From: Helicobacteraceae bacterium
GTDB taxonomy: Bacteria; Campylobacterota; Campylobacteria; Campylobacterales; SZUA-545
NCBI GenBank assembly: GCA_031288475.1
Contig: JAITRJ010000036.1
Location: forward strand, 1 to 36,254
Direction of reading: 5' to 3'
DNA: 36,254 nucleotides
Each line of letters starts with the position of its first letter. Positions within the stretch are counted from its first letter, which is position 1. Below the pieces are notes generated by a model. The model was not told the DNA's origin and ran no database searches. It saw only the letters and a program-made list of their open reading frames with translations. Below, piece after piece: positions 1 to 8,665 of the stretch. The position numbers and the translations under genes were made by a program.

Positions 1-140
1 TTGGGTAAAGAGGAGGGTAACGAGAGGAGACGCCGCCCGCGTTTTTAACATTGGCAGAACAGAAACGCGGGGCTTAAACAGAGGATTATGACGACAAGAG
101 CCGAGTGTCACAGCGGGTGGTAATGAAATCCTTCGACATT

Positions 141-368
141 TCACGCGCAAAAAACAGCAGCCAACGTGAAAATGGTATCGAATCGTACGGGATAAGACGG
201 GTAGGGAATTACAACAGCATTATTTTTAGGAATACTTTCGCGGTCTACAATGACAAATTCGCCATTAGCAACAAAAGGTTCCATACTATCACCATAAATG
301 CGGATTAAATCAAGATGTTTAAATTCTGATACGCCAAACTCGGCGAGCAAAACGCCCCTTAGACTCAT
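141..368 (-). pseudogene. S24/LexA-like repressor C-terminal fragment
   Basis: The 75-residue frame contains LIRIYGDSMEPFVANGEFVI, which has the GDSMEP serine motif and following beta strands of the S24 peptidase domain found in LexA and phage-type repressors. Only this central block is recognisable. The DNA-binding N-terminus is missing, and after KNNAVVI the frame turns into unrelated sequence where the family normally has a strand carrying the catalytic lysine. A downstream frameshift or deletion is the simplest reading. It is probably a remnant of a prophage or stress repressor. The domain call is fairly safe; the parent gene cannot be named. Confidence 0.6.
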
Positions 369-883
369 AGCGATGAAAAGGGTTGAGTTTAAAAAACGCT
401 AAGCAAATGACGCTTTAATAAAAAGCGAGGGATAGAATGTCTGCCCTTGGTCTTTGTTTGCGCGCAGCGGAATTATGGAAACAGTGTCTTGTCGTTGTTG
501 CGGGTGAAGCGCTAAGTAATCGCGCTCGGTTCCGAAACGCTTAGCCGCCTCACTCCCCGCCCCGCAACGACGGGAGACGAAACAGCGGGTCTCCGCGTCA
601 TTGCCGCGCGGCGCATTTAGTTAAAAGCCAGCGTAGTCAGTGTTGTTCTGATGTACAAGGTGGAGTTACAATCCGAACGCCGCCGCGCCGCAATCAAAAA
701 CTCTCGGCCGGTTTGGGCTAAAAGGCGGTAAGATAACGCAGGCTTTTTATAATAAGGAGCGCCGACGAGATCGCCGATACTCTCTTTGGCAATGGCGGCG
801 CGGATCGGCGCTCTGGTTTTATCCGCGCGCCCCTGCGGCGAAAGGCGGATCGGAAACATTCAAGAAAATGTAAAGAGACTGAA
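369..883. other. Intergenic stretch without a convincing gene
   Basis: About 500 bp between the S24 fragment and the ATPase gene. Short frames on both strands (for example 617-859 minus) show no recognisable motif or ribosome binding site. The only structure I see is the inverted repeat listed separately. Confidence 0.5.
564..604. repeat. Imperfect inverted repeat (MITE/REP-like hairpin)
   Basis: The arms GCAACGACGGGAGAC and GTCTCCGCGTCATTGC pair with one bulge around a loop of about ten bases. The outer CGTCATTGC-type arm resembles short dispersed palindromes seen between genes in many bacteria. There is no T-run on either side, so a terminator is less likely than a dispersed repeat. Only one copy was noticed in this window. 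Confidence 0.4.
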
Positions 884-2596
884 ATGAGCGGTTTTTATCT
901 TGGCAGAACGCTTGAGGGAAAACGTTTCGAGTTAGACCCAAAAGCGCTTTTGACGCACGCGGCGATCATCGGCATGACGGGCAGCGGCAAAACGGGGCTT
1001 GGTATCGCGCTTTTGGAGGAAGCGCTGCTCAGCGGCGTAAGCGCGATCGCGATCGACCCGAAGGGCGATCTAAGCAATCTGCTTTTGACCTTTCCAACGC
1101 TTAGCGAGGGCGAGTTCGCGCCGTGGGCGGACAATCCCGTTTCGGCGGCGGCGGAGTGGAGAGAGGGACTGGCAAAATGGGACTTGGGCGCCGAACGGAT
1201 CGCCGCGCTGAAACAATGCGCGGAGTTTAAGCTATACACGCCCGGCGCCGCGCGCGGAAAGCCGATCAACGCGCTTGGCTCATTCGCCGCGCCGCCTAAG
1301 GCGGTTATGGAAGACGGCGATCTGCTGTCTTCGCTGATCAACTCCAGCGCGACCAATCTTTTGGGCTTTATCAACGTAAGCGCGGAAACGGCGGGCAAGG
1401 AATCGACGCTTCTTGGCGCGATTATCGGCGCGGCTTGGACAAACGGCGAGGATCTGGATTTGGAAAAGATTATCCTGCGGATTGTCAAGCCGCCGTTTAA
1501 TAAGGTTGGAGTTTTCGAGCTGGAGAGCTTTATACCCGAAAACAAACGTTTCGAGCTTGCCGCCAAGTTTAACTCGCTGATTGCGTCCGGCGCGTTTTCG
1601 GCGTGGGCCAGAGGAGATCCGCTTTCAATAGAAGCGATTTATAGCGGCGCCAAACCTACGATCGCGATCTTTTCGATCTCACATTTGAGCGATAAAGAGC
1701 GTATGTTTTTCGTAACGCTGCTGCTGAACTCCGTTTTGGCGTGGATGCGCTCGCGGGACGGATCACCGGCGCTGCGATCGCTGCTGTATATGGACGAGAT
1801 ATTCGGCTATTTTCCGCCAAGCGCCAATCCGCCGTCAAAAACGCCTATGCTTACGCTGTTAAAGCAGGCGCGCGCCTTTGGTCTGGGAGTGGTTCTGTCT
1901 ACCCAAAACCCCGTCGATCTCGACTATAAAGGCTTAAGCAATATCGGAAGCTGGTTTATCGGCAGGCTTCAAACCGCGCAGGATCGCGAACGCGTAGGCG
2001 CGGGACTGATCGGCGTGAGCGCGGACTTTGACAAAAAGGAATTAGTTTCGCGGATCGCCTCTTTGAGCAAAAGGCGGTTTTTGGTCAAAACCGACCGCCT
2101 GGGGATATTTGAAACCCGCTGGACGCTGAGTTATCTTAAGGGTCCGCTGTCCCGCGATCAGATCAGGCTGCTCGCGGGATCGGAGGATACGGCGGAGGAG
2201 ATCACGCCGAGCGCGTCCGTAACGCTGGACGCTAACGCGGGCAGGAAAAAGGCGGCAATCATTAACCGCTTTGATCGCGAGAAAAAACGGCTAAGCGAAA
2301 AGCGCTCACGTCTGTTAATTAAACTGGACAAAGAGCAAAGCGACGTTAAGCGATCGGCTATCGGAACTATTGCCTCGATCGGAACGGGACTGCTTGGCGC
2401 GCTTTTCGGCTCAAAACGAAGCGCGGCGACGAAAATCGCCGGCGCGGTTAAGAGCGCCGCCGCCGTTCAAAAAGAGCGGGACGACGCGGCGCGGGTAAGA
2501 GAGGAGATCGCTGCTGCCGACCGCGAGATGCAAGAGCTTGAGGATCGCAAAAATAAAGAGCTTGCCGAACTGGGTTTTAACGACCAGCTTGTGTAA
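884..2596 (+). CDS. HerA/DUF853-like P-loop ATPase
   Basis: A 570-residue ATP-binding protein of the HerA/VirB4-like helicase superfamily. Walker A is GMTGSGKT at about residues 30-37, followed by AIDPKGDLSNLLL, a block typical of DUF853-type ATPases. Walker B is LLYMDEIFGY near residue 300, and a downstream block STQNPVDLDYKGLSN resembles the sensor/arginine region. From about residue 445 the protein is rich in charged heptads (coiled coil), interrupted by a glycine/alanine segment (GTGLLGALFGS). Family members are thought to translocate DNA or protein, but the substrate is unknown. It has no operon partners: fossils lie on both sides. The ATG start is the first in frame and only a weak purine stretch precedes it. 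Confidence 0.85.
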   Translation: MSGFYLGRTLEGKRFELDPKALLTHAAIIGMTGSGKTGLGIALLEEALLSGVSAIAIDPKGDLSNLLLTFPTLSEGEFAPWADNPVSAAAEWREGLAKWDLGAERIAALKQCAEFKLYTPGAARGKPINALGSFAAPPKAVMEDGDLLSSLINSSATNLLGFINVSAETAGKESTLLGAIIGAAWTNGEDLDLEKIILRIVKPPFNKVGVFELESFIPENKRFELAAKFNSLIASGAFSAWARGDPLSIEAIYSGAKPTIAIFSISHLSDKERMFFVTLLLNSVLAWMRSRDGSPALRSLLYMDEIFGYFPPSANPPSKTPMLTLLKQARAFGLGVVLSTQNPVDLDYKGLSNIGSWFIGRLQTAQDRERVGAGLIGVSADFDKKELVSRIASLSKRRFLVKTDRLGIFETRWTLSYLKGPLSRDQIRLLAGSEDTAEEITPSASVTLDANAGRKKAAIINRFDREKKRLSEKRSRLLIKLDKEQSDVKRSAIGTIASIGTGLLGALFGSKRSAATKIAGAVKSAAAVQKERDDAARVREEIAAADREMQELEDRKNKELAELGFNDQLV

Positions 2597-2841
2597 CGCA
2601 CAAAAGCGGGCTTAGCCGAAAAAGATTTGCCGCTTTCGCGCCGAAGCGCTTTTTGACGGTCTTGCGCGGTTTGATCATAGGCGCGTGCTTGTTTATTTGC
2701 CGCGATGAGCCGCCGTTTATATTAGAAAACCATCGCAAGAGCGTTCAAACGACAGTCGCCGCCGATCGGCGTCGCGGCGCTTTGAAACAGATTATTCGAG
2801 CCTATATCCTCCAATTTTTTCGCGGCAGGAAAGTAATCTTT
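2597..2841. other. Intergenic stretch, no gene seen
   Basis: Between the ATPase stop and the fossil methyltransferase. A 7-bp stem AAAGCGG/CCGCTTT follows the ATPase stop and might serve as a weak terminator. The frame at 2653-2847 shows nothing recognisable. Confidence 0.35.
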
Positions 2842-3219
2842 CTATAATCTGACGCCTGTATTTTGCGGCGGCGCCGCCCCATTCGATCCCGCGCTCATAC
2901 GGCGGGCAGCATCTTCTTCCTTGGCAGCGATCCTAAGCAGATGAGACCATAATTTAACCGGTTTTTTGCGCAGGGCAGTCAGGCTCTTTCATTTTCCGCC
3001 AGATCGTTATTGATCTCTTTTCGCCGGGGAAACTTCATATTTCCGGTTGAATACGAGCGGCGGATCTGTCAATATCAGATCCACGCATTGGCTGCTTAAT
3101 GCTGTTTTGTTTTTTATTGAGGTTATATTTATTGATTGCAGAGGCGGATTACGAAAGGGAGACTGCCGCGGAAAATCAGTGAAGACAAAGAAAGAGGGGA
3201 TTGCGGATATTCTCCGCAA
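2842..3219 (-). pseudogene. Fossil N4/N6 DNA methyltransferase
   Basis: One minus frame reads CVDLILTDPPLVFNRKYE, the motif IV block (normally DPPY) of beta-type amino-methyltransferases. It then crosses two stop codons and continues as KKPVKLWSHLLRIAAKEEDA and RRMSAGSNGA. This resembles the later block KPxxLLxRLIxxxSxxGDxVLDPFxGSGT, in the order expected for the class. The target-recognition part between the blocks is largely deleted, and DPPY has become DPPL. It is therefore a dead gene if the assignment is right. The call rests on two short motif blocks, so confidence is moderate. Confidence 0.45.
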
Positions 3220-3225
3220 TCCCCT
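3195..3225 (-). terminator. Rho-independent terminator of the pilin-like gene
   Basis: A perfect 13-bp inverted repeat (AGGGGATTGCGGA / TCCGCAATCCCCT) with a 5-base loop lies about 50 bp past the pilin-like stop. On the minus strand it is followed by the T-rich run CTTTCTTTGTCTTC. Confidence 0.75.
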
Positions 3226-3274
3226 GTGAAACGCCCGCTTTATAAAAAAGGGGCGTTATGCTAAACCATCGGAT

Positions 3275-3934
3275 TTAGTTACAATCACCGACATTAGGCA
3301 CTAGGACAGCACCCCCATTGACAGAAGGAGGGCTTAACTGAATCGTCCCAGGGACCGGGTTGTACCCCCAGCACATCCCTGAATGGATCTTCGCGTTATC
3401 ATCGACAACGCCTAGGGATGCCGGACCCTTAATCACTGTTGTAGCTGTATTGACAGACATAGAAGAGGGGAATATGTCTCCAGCCAATGTCTGCCATTGA
3501 TCCCGGCCATCCGGCTCAAGCGCCAACGCCAAGACACCGTCACCAGTGCCTTGCACTCTCGCTGTTGTCTGCAGGGCGCCTGTGAGCGCGTCGGTGCTAA
3601 TCCCTACCGGATAACCCGTTTCGCTGCGATTCTGCTCTCCCGCGTTTATCCCCCCCCCGGAAGGAATAAGACCAAGCGAATAAATAGTAGCGTAGTACTC
3701 GTTTCCATCATTACCGAAGGTAGTGATATTGATGTCCCTTCGTATGCCCGCTGTCAACGCCTTGCCCCGAATAGACACAACCGCCGTCCGGATGGAGTCG
3801 ATGCCAGCATCCTCGTTGGCAATCATCGCGTCATCCTGAACGCCGGCGAACCTAGGCAGAGCCACCATTGCTAAAATACCCATAATAACGATGACGAAGA
3901 TAAGTTCGATCATCGTAAACGCTGTACGCTTCAT
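3275..3934 (-). CDS. Type IV prepilin-like protein (pseudopilin) with G9 tract
   Basis: A 219-residue protein starting MKRTAFTMIELIFVIVIMGI. This is a class III prepilin signal with the conserved Glu at mature position 5, and probable cleavage after Ala5 before FTMIE. The hydrophobic helix is followed by a globular domain ending with two cysteines (GMCWGY and VGDCN) that could form the pilin disulfide loop. The ORF track starts 69 bases upstream; I choose the ATG at 3934 because AAAGGAGG lies 6 bases before it and the signal fits. The protein would be processed by a prepilin peptidase and act in a pilus or secretion pseudopilus, but no assembly genes are nearby. A tract of nine G on the coding strand encodes the GGG of IPSGGGIN, so the gene may be phase variable. 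Confidence 0.85.
   Translation of the reverse strand: MKRTAFTMIELIFVIVIMGILAMVALPRFAGVQDDAMIANEDAGIDSIRTAVVSIRGKALTAGIRRDINITTFGNDGNEYYATIYSLGLIPSGGGINAGEQNRSETGYPVGISTDALTGALQTTARVQGTGDGVLALALEPDGRDQWQTLAGDIFPSSMSVNTATTVIKGPASLGVVDDNAKIHSGMCWGYNPVPGTIQLSPPSVNGGAVLVPNVGDCN
3650..3658 (-). repeat. Homopolymeric C9/G9 tract inside the pilin-like gene
   Basis: Nine consecutive C on the plus strand (nine G in the coding sense) near codon 95 of the pilin-like gene. Tracts of this length are known slippage sites in Campylobacter and Helicobacter. The gene is in frame in this sequence. Confidence 0.8.
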
Positions 3935-3962
3935 TGTGTACCTCCTTTGTTGAAGTGGGAGT

Positions 3963-3968
3963 ATTATA
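3963..3968 (-). promoter_or_regulatory. Promoter -10 box of the pilin-like gene
   Basis: A perfect TATAAT on the minus strand about 30 bases before the pilin-like ATG, preceded by an A/T-rich stretch (TTTTCCAAAAATTTC) as is usual for Campylobacterota sigma-70 promoters. A candidate -35, TTGCGC, lies 19 bases upstream. Confidence 0.6.
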
Positions 3969-4101
3969 CCGAAATTTTTGGAAAATAGCGCAAGATCCCG
4001 CAAAAAATTGCAATATTTCGCAGATTTTTGCGATTCGCGCCGTTTTTTGTCTTCCCGCCAATTGCCGCGCGCGGGTTTTTACGGCGGCGGAAGAGACCGC
4101 G

Positions 4102-5982
4102 CTACTTTGTCTTTGCCGTTTCGCTTCTTTCCATAAAACGCAGCATCTCGCAGCTTCCCAGCTCGCACGCGCTTTTAGCGTCCATGAGCGCTTCGGCTCT
4201 CTCGCCAAGCGCGTTGTAGTCGCTCGCGCGGTTTAAGTACGCCATAACGTATTTCGGATTCAGCTTTATGGCTTTGGAGTAGTCCTCCACCGCCTTTTTC
4301 CGCTCGTTAAGGCGCGAAAAGGCATACGCGCGGCCGAAAAAGGAGTCCGCGTCTTTTGGATCCAGCTCGATCGCCTTGTTGAAATCGCCGATCGCCTTGT
4401 TGAAATCGCCCGTCTTACCCGCAGAAACGCCCCTTCCCGCATAGCTTCGCGCGGAATTTGGATCGATCCTGATCGCGCGGTTGAAGTCGTCGATTGCGTT
4501 CGCCTGTCTGCCCTGCATATCGTACGTCACGCCCCGATCCGCGTAGGCGGCGGCAAAATCCTTTGCCAGATCGATTGCCCGCGAAAAGTCGCCGATCGCC
4601 TTCGTGAGGTCGTTTACGTCCCTGTACGCAATCCCGCGGCGGTAGTAAGTTTCGGCGCTGCGCGGAGAGAACTCCGCTGCGCGGCTGTAATCTTCGATCG
4701 CGCGTTTGGAATCGCCCAGAAGCTGACGCGTCAAGCCCCGCCTGAAGTAGCCGCTGTAGTCCCCGCCCAGCGAAATTGCCCTGTCGTAATCCATGAGCGC
4801 CTTTTTATAGTCGCCCAGCGCGAAATACGCTTCCGCCCGCTCCGAGTACGCTTCCCGATAAGACGAGCGCAATTCGATCGCCTTGTCGTAATCCATGAGC
4901 GCCTTTTTATAGTCGCCTTTACGGGCGTACAGCAAACCTCGGTTAAAAAGAGCTGCGGTGAAGTTTGGCTTAAGCTTGATCGCCTGATTGAAGTCGGCAA
5001 GCGCCTTGTCAAAATCTTTCAGATCGGCGAAAAAAGCGCCGCGCCCGTTGTAGGCGGCGGCAAGCGAAGGGTCGAGCCTGATCGCGCTGTCAAAATCGGT
5101 GATTGCTTTCGGATGCTCCTGATTCCACGCATAAACTACAGCGCGGTTCAGATAAGCCTCCGCGAACGAGCCGTCCGCTTTGATCGCGCTGTCAAAATCG
5201 GTGATTGCCTCCTTGATAGCGCCGCTGTAGTAGTGCAGCAGCCCGCGGTTGTTATAGGCGAAAGCGAAATCTGAGGAGGCGCCGATAGCCCGCGCGTATT
5301 CGTCAATCGCCGCCTTGCGGTTATTCAGCCCGTCGTACGCCATCGCTCTGGCGGCGAAAAGAAAAGGGGATGTTTCGCGGGCGGCTTCGGCGCGGTCAAA
5401 ACTGCTGACCGCCGCTTTGTAATCGCCGCTTTGCAAAGCGCGGTATCCATCTCCAATGCAGGTTATGATCTCGTCTCTTTTGCGCGCGAGAGCGTAATCC
5501 TCTCTCAGCCGCGCCAGTTCCACCGCGCTCATCGGCTTGCCGTTTCTGACTTTAAGCGCTTTCATATCCTTCAGCAGCGAACCGTTAAGCCTCACAATGT
5601 CTTTGAACGCCAGCAGCTTCTCTCTGGAACGCAGGATGTCTTCAATGTAACCGCGTACGGTGTCGCTGTTAAGCGTTGAGCTGAATCTGATGTTGATCGC
5701 GCTGTATCTCGCGTTCTCCTCCTCTACCGCCAGCTTCGTCAGTTTCATCAGGGCATAGCCTACCGCGTTCAGATCGCTGTCGTTTACTCCTTTAAGATAT
5801 GGGAATTTGGAAATATATTCCGATATTTCCAGCGGAATCTCCACGTTGGCGCTTTTAAGCGCCTCCAAACGGGCGTCATCTACGCTTTGCGCGTTACTCG
5901 CGGTTAACGTATAGGTTTTCTGGAAAGTTTTAATCTCGGCGCATAGGAGAGTACACGATAGAAGTATGAGCAGCAGTCTCAC
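4102..5982 (-). CDS. Exported tetratricopeptide-repeat protein (13 TPRs)
   Basis: A 626-residue protein with a short N-terminal signal sequence (MRLLLILLSCTLLCAE), pointing to export to the periplasm. Residues ~20-175 form an unassigned alpha/beta and helical domain. From ~180 to the end there are about 13 TPR units of 34 residues, with the pattern AYNNRGLLHY...AITDFDSAIKADG. TPR arrays bind protein partners; no enzymatic motif is visible. Neighbouring units share long identical DNA stretches one repeat length apart, so the array is recently duplicated or homogenised. It is transcribed away from flgC. The pilin-like gene downstream has its own promoter, so a shared function is only a guess. 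Confidence 0.85.
   Translation of the reverse strand: MRLLLILLSCTLLCAEIKTFQKTYTLTASNAQSVDDARLEALKSANVEIPLEISEYISKFPYLKGVNDSDLNAVGYALMKLTKLAVEEENARYSAINIRFSSTLNSDTVRGYIEDILRSREKLLAFKDIVRLNGSLLKDMKALKVRNGKPMSAVELARLREDYALARKRDEIITCIGDGYRALQSGDYKAAVSSFDRAEAARETSPFLFAARAMAYDGLNNRKAAIDEYARAIGASSDFAFAYNNRGLLHYYSGAIKEAITDFDSAIKADGSFAEAYLNRAVVYAWNQEHPKAITDFDSAIRLDPSLAAAYNGRGAFFADLKDFDKALADFNQAIKLKPNFTAALFNRGLLYARKGDYKKALMDYDKAIELRSSYREAYSERAEAYFALGDYKKALMDYDRAISLGGDYSGYFRRGLTRQLLGDSKRAIEDYSRAAEFSPRSAETYYRRGIAYRDVNDLTKAIGDFSRAIDLAKDFAAAYADRGVTYDMQGRQANAIDDFNRAIRIDPNSARSYAGRGVSAGKTGDFNKAIGDFNKAIELDPKDADSFFGRAYAFSRLNERKKAVEDYSKAIKLNPKYVMAYLNRASDYNALGERAEALMDAKSACELGSCEMLRFMERSETAKTK
4782..4917 (-). repeat. 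DNA-level TPR repeat (34-nt copies 102 bp apart)
   Basis: The 34-nt stretch beginning TGTCGTAATCCATGAGCGCC occurs identically at 4782-4815 and 4884-4917. The offset of 102 bp is exactly one 34-residue TPR. A second identical stretch, ATCGCGCTGTCAAAATCGGT, recurs at 5081 and 5183 with the same offset, and a 21-bp unit is tandemly doubled at 4369-4410. Confidence 0.85.
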
Positions 5983-6122
5983 CGTCGTTTCCTTAGATGT
6001 CAGGTTTCGTCTGTTTTTATTGTAACACAGAGAGAAAGTATCGCGCAGCAGAGCGTCGGCTGCCGTTGGCGCGGCTGGTTCGGAACATTTTTTGCTGTTA
6101 CTTTCGTTATAAGGATTTTGCT

Positions 6123-6620
6123 ATGGCGTTTCTTAATTCGTTTGACGTCAGCGGATACGGTCTGTCGGCGCAGCGGTTCCGACTGAACCTGATCAGCTCC
6201 AACATAGCCAACGCGAATACGACGCGCACCGACGAGGGCGGTCCCTACCGGCGGCAAAGCGTCGTTTTCCGCGCCGTGGATTTCGACAAACACCTCAACG
6301 CCAGACTCGCCGAAAACAGCGAGCCGTTGGGCTATGAGGATCCGCTGGACGAGGAACTGGGCTATGAAGACAAAATCAATCCCGCTATAATGACAGTATT
6401 GGTAGACAAGGTCGTCCGTGATGACACGACGCCGAAAATGCGCTATGATCCTACGCATCCGGACGCGAACGCAGAGGGGTACGTAGCCTATCCGAATGTT
6501 AATCCGGTGGTGGAGATGGCCGATATGATCGAAGCGTCCAGAGCGTATCAGGCGAACGTGGCGGCGTTTCAAAGCGCCAAGACGATGGCGAACAGCGCAA
6601 TTGATATGATGCGCGCTTAA
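6123..6620 (+). CDS. flgC: Flagellar basal-body rod protein FlgC
   Basis: Proximal rod protein of the flagellum. The 165-residue product begins MAFLNSFDVSGYGLSAQRF and has the SNIANANTT motif of rod/hook proteins near residue 30. It ends with the matching C-terminal helix (VVEMADMIEASRAYQANVAAFQSAK). The ORF track extends 126 bases further upstream, but that extension is not FlgC-like. The ATG at 6123 preceded by AAGGA gives the normal family length. fliE follows after 16 bp. In Helicobacter the order flgB-flgC-fliE-ftsI is conserved; here flgB is not in front and must lie elsewhere or be missing. Confidence 0.95.
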   Translation: MAFLNSFDVSGYGLSAQRFRLNLISSNIANANTTRTDEGGPYRRQSVVFRAVDFDKHLNARLAENSEPLGYEDPLDEELGYEDKINPAIMTVLVDKVVRDDTTPKMRYDPTHPDANAEGYVAYPNVNPVVEMADMIEASRAYQANVAAFQSAKTMANSAIDMMRA

Positions 6621-6636
6621 AATTTAGGAGCGGTTT

Positions 6637-6942
6637 GTGGCGGATTTACTGAATAAAGTTGGCGAGATTCTTCCCAAGGAGATTGGAGAACAAAGCCCCC
6701 GTTTTGATGAGGAAAACGGAGGCGTAAGCTTTGCCGATCTGCTGAAAAGCTCGTTTGACGAAACTAACGCTATGCAGGAGGAGGCGGAAAAAGCCGCCAC
6801 GGACGTAGCGACAGGCACGGTCAAGGATCTGCATCAGGCGGCTATCGCGCTGGGCAAGGCGGAGAGCAGCCTGAAACTGATGCTTGAAGTGCGCAACAAA
6901 GCGATCAGCGCGTATAAAGAGATCCTCAGAACGCAAATGTAA
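6637..6942 (+). CDS. fliE: Flagellar hook-basal body protein FliE
   Basis: A 101-residue adaptor joining the MS ring to the rod. The C-terminal half (GTVKDLHQAAIALGKAESSL, then LMLEVRNKAISAYKEILRTQM) is the conserved FliE signature. The start is GTG with TAGGAG eight bases upstream. It sits 16 bp after flgC and 3 bp before the penicillin-binding protein gene, in one evident operon. Confidence 0.93.
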   Translation: MADLLNKVGEILPKEIGEQSPRFDEENGGVSFADLLKSSFDETNAMQEEAEKAATDVATGTVKDLHQAAIALGKAESSLKLMLEVRNKAISAYKEILRTQM

Positions 6943-6945
6943 CCT

Positions 6946-8661
6946 GTGGAAAAAACGGGCAAAATCCTCGCGATTTTTCTGCTGATCATTCTCTTTTTCG
7001 CTATCTTCTTCGCCGCTGCGCTCAACGCGATCCGCAAGAGCGCGTACGAACGCAGTTACTACAAAAACGAGCCGATCTCGGCGATCAGAGGGGCAATCGT
7101 TACAAGCGACAACCTTACGCTTGCCGCGGGAAGGCGCAGTTACAGCGTGGCGTTCGACGGGCGATATGCGGAAGATAAGGAGCTGATAGCCGATTTGAGC
7201 GCGATCTTTCTGCGTAAGTCAAAGAAACAGATTATGGAACTGCTTGATAAAGACGTCAGAGTCTATCTGGCGCGCGATTTGTCCACGCAGGAGGCGAGGA
7301 ATTTCCATCATCTCTCAGGAGAACTTGATCGCAGGGGAGCGTTCAAAAGTTTCAATCAGAACGGAATGTGGGTGCGCTACGGTTTTGAGATCGTGGAAAG
7401 CGATTCCTCCGCCAGACTCTACCCCTACGGCGATCTCGCGCAGCCCGTTCTGGGGTTTGTGCAGAAGATAACCGGTTACGGTCAGATAGGATTGGAACGT
7501 TACTACGATATGCGGTTTAACGCCGAAAAAGATGGCGCGCTGAAAGCGCTTCGGGACGCTGGCGGCAATCTGATCTACTCCAACGCAATGAGCTTAACCA
7601 AACCAAGGCACGGCGTTTCGCTGCTGCTAAGCCTCAACGGAAGATTGCAGTCCGATCTGGAACGGGTTGTCGATGAGGCGCGATTGTTAAACGATGCGCA
7701 GGAAGTGATCGCGGCCGTTATGGAGAGCGAATCGGGGCGCGTTCTCGCGTTTGCCTCCAGCGCCCGCTTTGACGCAGCGAACATCACGCCTGAATCGCTT
7801 CGCAATGCCAGAATAAACGCCATTCAATACGCTTTTGAACCCGGCAGCGTAATGAAGCCATTTATCGTGGCGCTTCTTTTTGAGGAGGGGCTTGCAGGAC
7901 AGTTCGATCTGGTGCGTACATACGGCGGCAGATTTAAGCTCGGTAAAGAAACGATCACCGATCTTGCGCCCAGAGAGTGGATGAGCGTAGAGGATGTGGT
8001 GGTCTATTCAAGCAACATCGGCATCGCGCAGCTCGCGATGAAGTTAAATCCGTACAAGATAAGCGACGGCTTGAACGGATTTGGCTTTGCCTGCGAAAGC
8101 GGCATAGATCTGCCGTATGAGAGCGCCGGCGATTCGCCCGGTCTGAACGGATACCGAAGCGATGTATACCGCGCTACCACCGGCTACGGATACGGCATAA
8201 GGACAACCTTTATTCAGCTTCTCAAAGCGTATAACGTGTTTAACAACGGCGGCGTTAGCGTAACGCCCCGCCTGATCGACGCGGTATTCGGCGAAAACGC
8301 GCCTGCGATGGAGAACGCGGAAAGCGTCAGAGTCATCAGTCTGAATACCTCGCAGAGAATGCTTCAGATACTGCGCAAGACGGTCGTCAAGGGCAACGCC
8401 AAGCAGGCGCTGATCGACGGAATTTTTACCGCCGGCAAAACTGGCACGGCGCACATAGCGCGCGGCGGCGTCTATCTGAACGACTACCACAACTCCTTCT
8501 TCGGCTTTGCCAACGATGATATGAACCGCTACGCAATCGGAGCGCTGGTAATCGATCCAAAGAACCGCCATTACGCGAGCCAGACTGCCGCGCCGATCTT
8601 CAGAGACACCGTTTTACTGCTTAAAAAGTACGACCTTATCAAGTCAGCAGCGGTAAACTAA
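6946..8661 (+). CDS. ftsI: Penicillin-binding protein 2 / FtsI-type transpeptidase
   Basis: A 571-residue class B penicillin-binding protein that cross-links septal peptidoglycan in the periplasm. A single N-terminal membrane anchor ([20 protein letters not shown]) is followed by a dimerisation/pedestal domain ([22 protein letters not shown]). The transpeptidase domain carries the active-site SxxK in PGSVMKPF (~residue 300), SSN in VVYSSNIG (~353) and KTGT (~497). Start is GTG only 3 bp after fliE, with no clear ribosome binding site, so translational coupling is likely. The flgC-fliE-ftsI linkage is typical of Campylobacterota, which supports FtsI over an elongation PBP2. Confidence 0.92.
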   Translation: MEKTGKILAIFLLIILFFAIFFAAALNAIRKSAYERSYYKNEPISAIRGAIVTSDNLTLAAGRRSYSVAFDGRYAEDKELIADLSAIFLRKSKKQIMELLDKDVRVYLARDLSTQEARNFHHLSGELDRRGAFKSFNQNGMWVRYGFEIVESDSSARLYPYGDLAQPVLGFVQKITGYGQIGLERYYDMRFNAEKDGALKALRDAGGNLIYSNAMSLTKPRHGVSLLLSLNGRLQSDLERVVDEARLLNDAQEVIAAVMESESGRVLAFASSARFDAANITPESLRNARINAIQYAFEPGSVMKPFIVALLFEEGLAGQFDLVRTYGGRFKLGKETITDLAPREWMSVEDVVVYSSNIGIAQLAMKLNPYKISDGLNGFGFACESGIDLPYESAGDSPGLNGYRSDVYRATTGYGYGIRTTFIQLLKAYNVFNNGGVSVTPRLIDAVFGENAPAMENAESVRVISLNTSQRMLQILRKTVVKGNAKQALIDGIFTAGKTGTAHIARGGVYLNDYHNSFFGFANDDMNRYAIGALVIDPKNRHYASQTAAPIFRDTVLLLKKYDLIKSAAVN

Positions 8662-8665
8662 CGCT

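Noticed and set aside
617-859. 80-codon minus ORF
   Set aside because: No recognisable domain, no ribosome binding site, arginine-rich composition as in noncoding G+C-rich frames.
895-1566. Long minus-strand ORF of 223 codons
   Set aside because: Lies antisense inside the ATPase gene; composition is that of a shadow frame and no motif is seen.
2653-2847. 64-codon plus ORF after the ATPase gene
   Set aside because: No motif and it overlaps the end of the fossil methyltransferase on the other strand.
3999-4032. CGCAAAAAAT / ATTTTTGCG inverted repeat after the TPR gene
   Set aside because: The arms pair with a bulge and are A/T-rich; could be a weak terminator but lies 70 bp past the stop within the pilin promoter area, so not called.
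6060-6122. Possible sigma-54 promoter before flgC (TTGGCGCGGCTGG)
   Set aside because: The GG is not followed by GC at the required 12-base distance, so the -24/-12 pattern fails.
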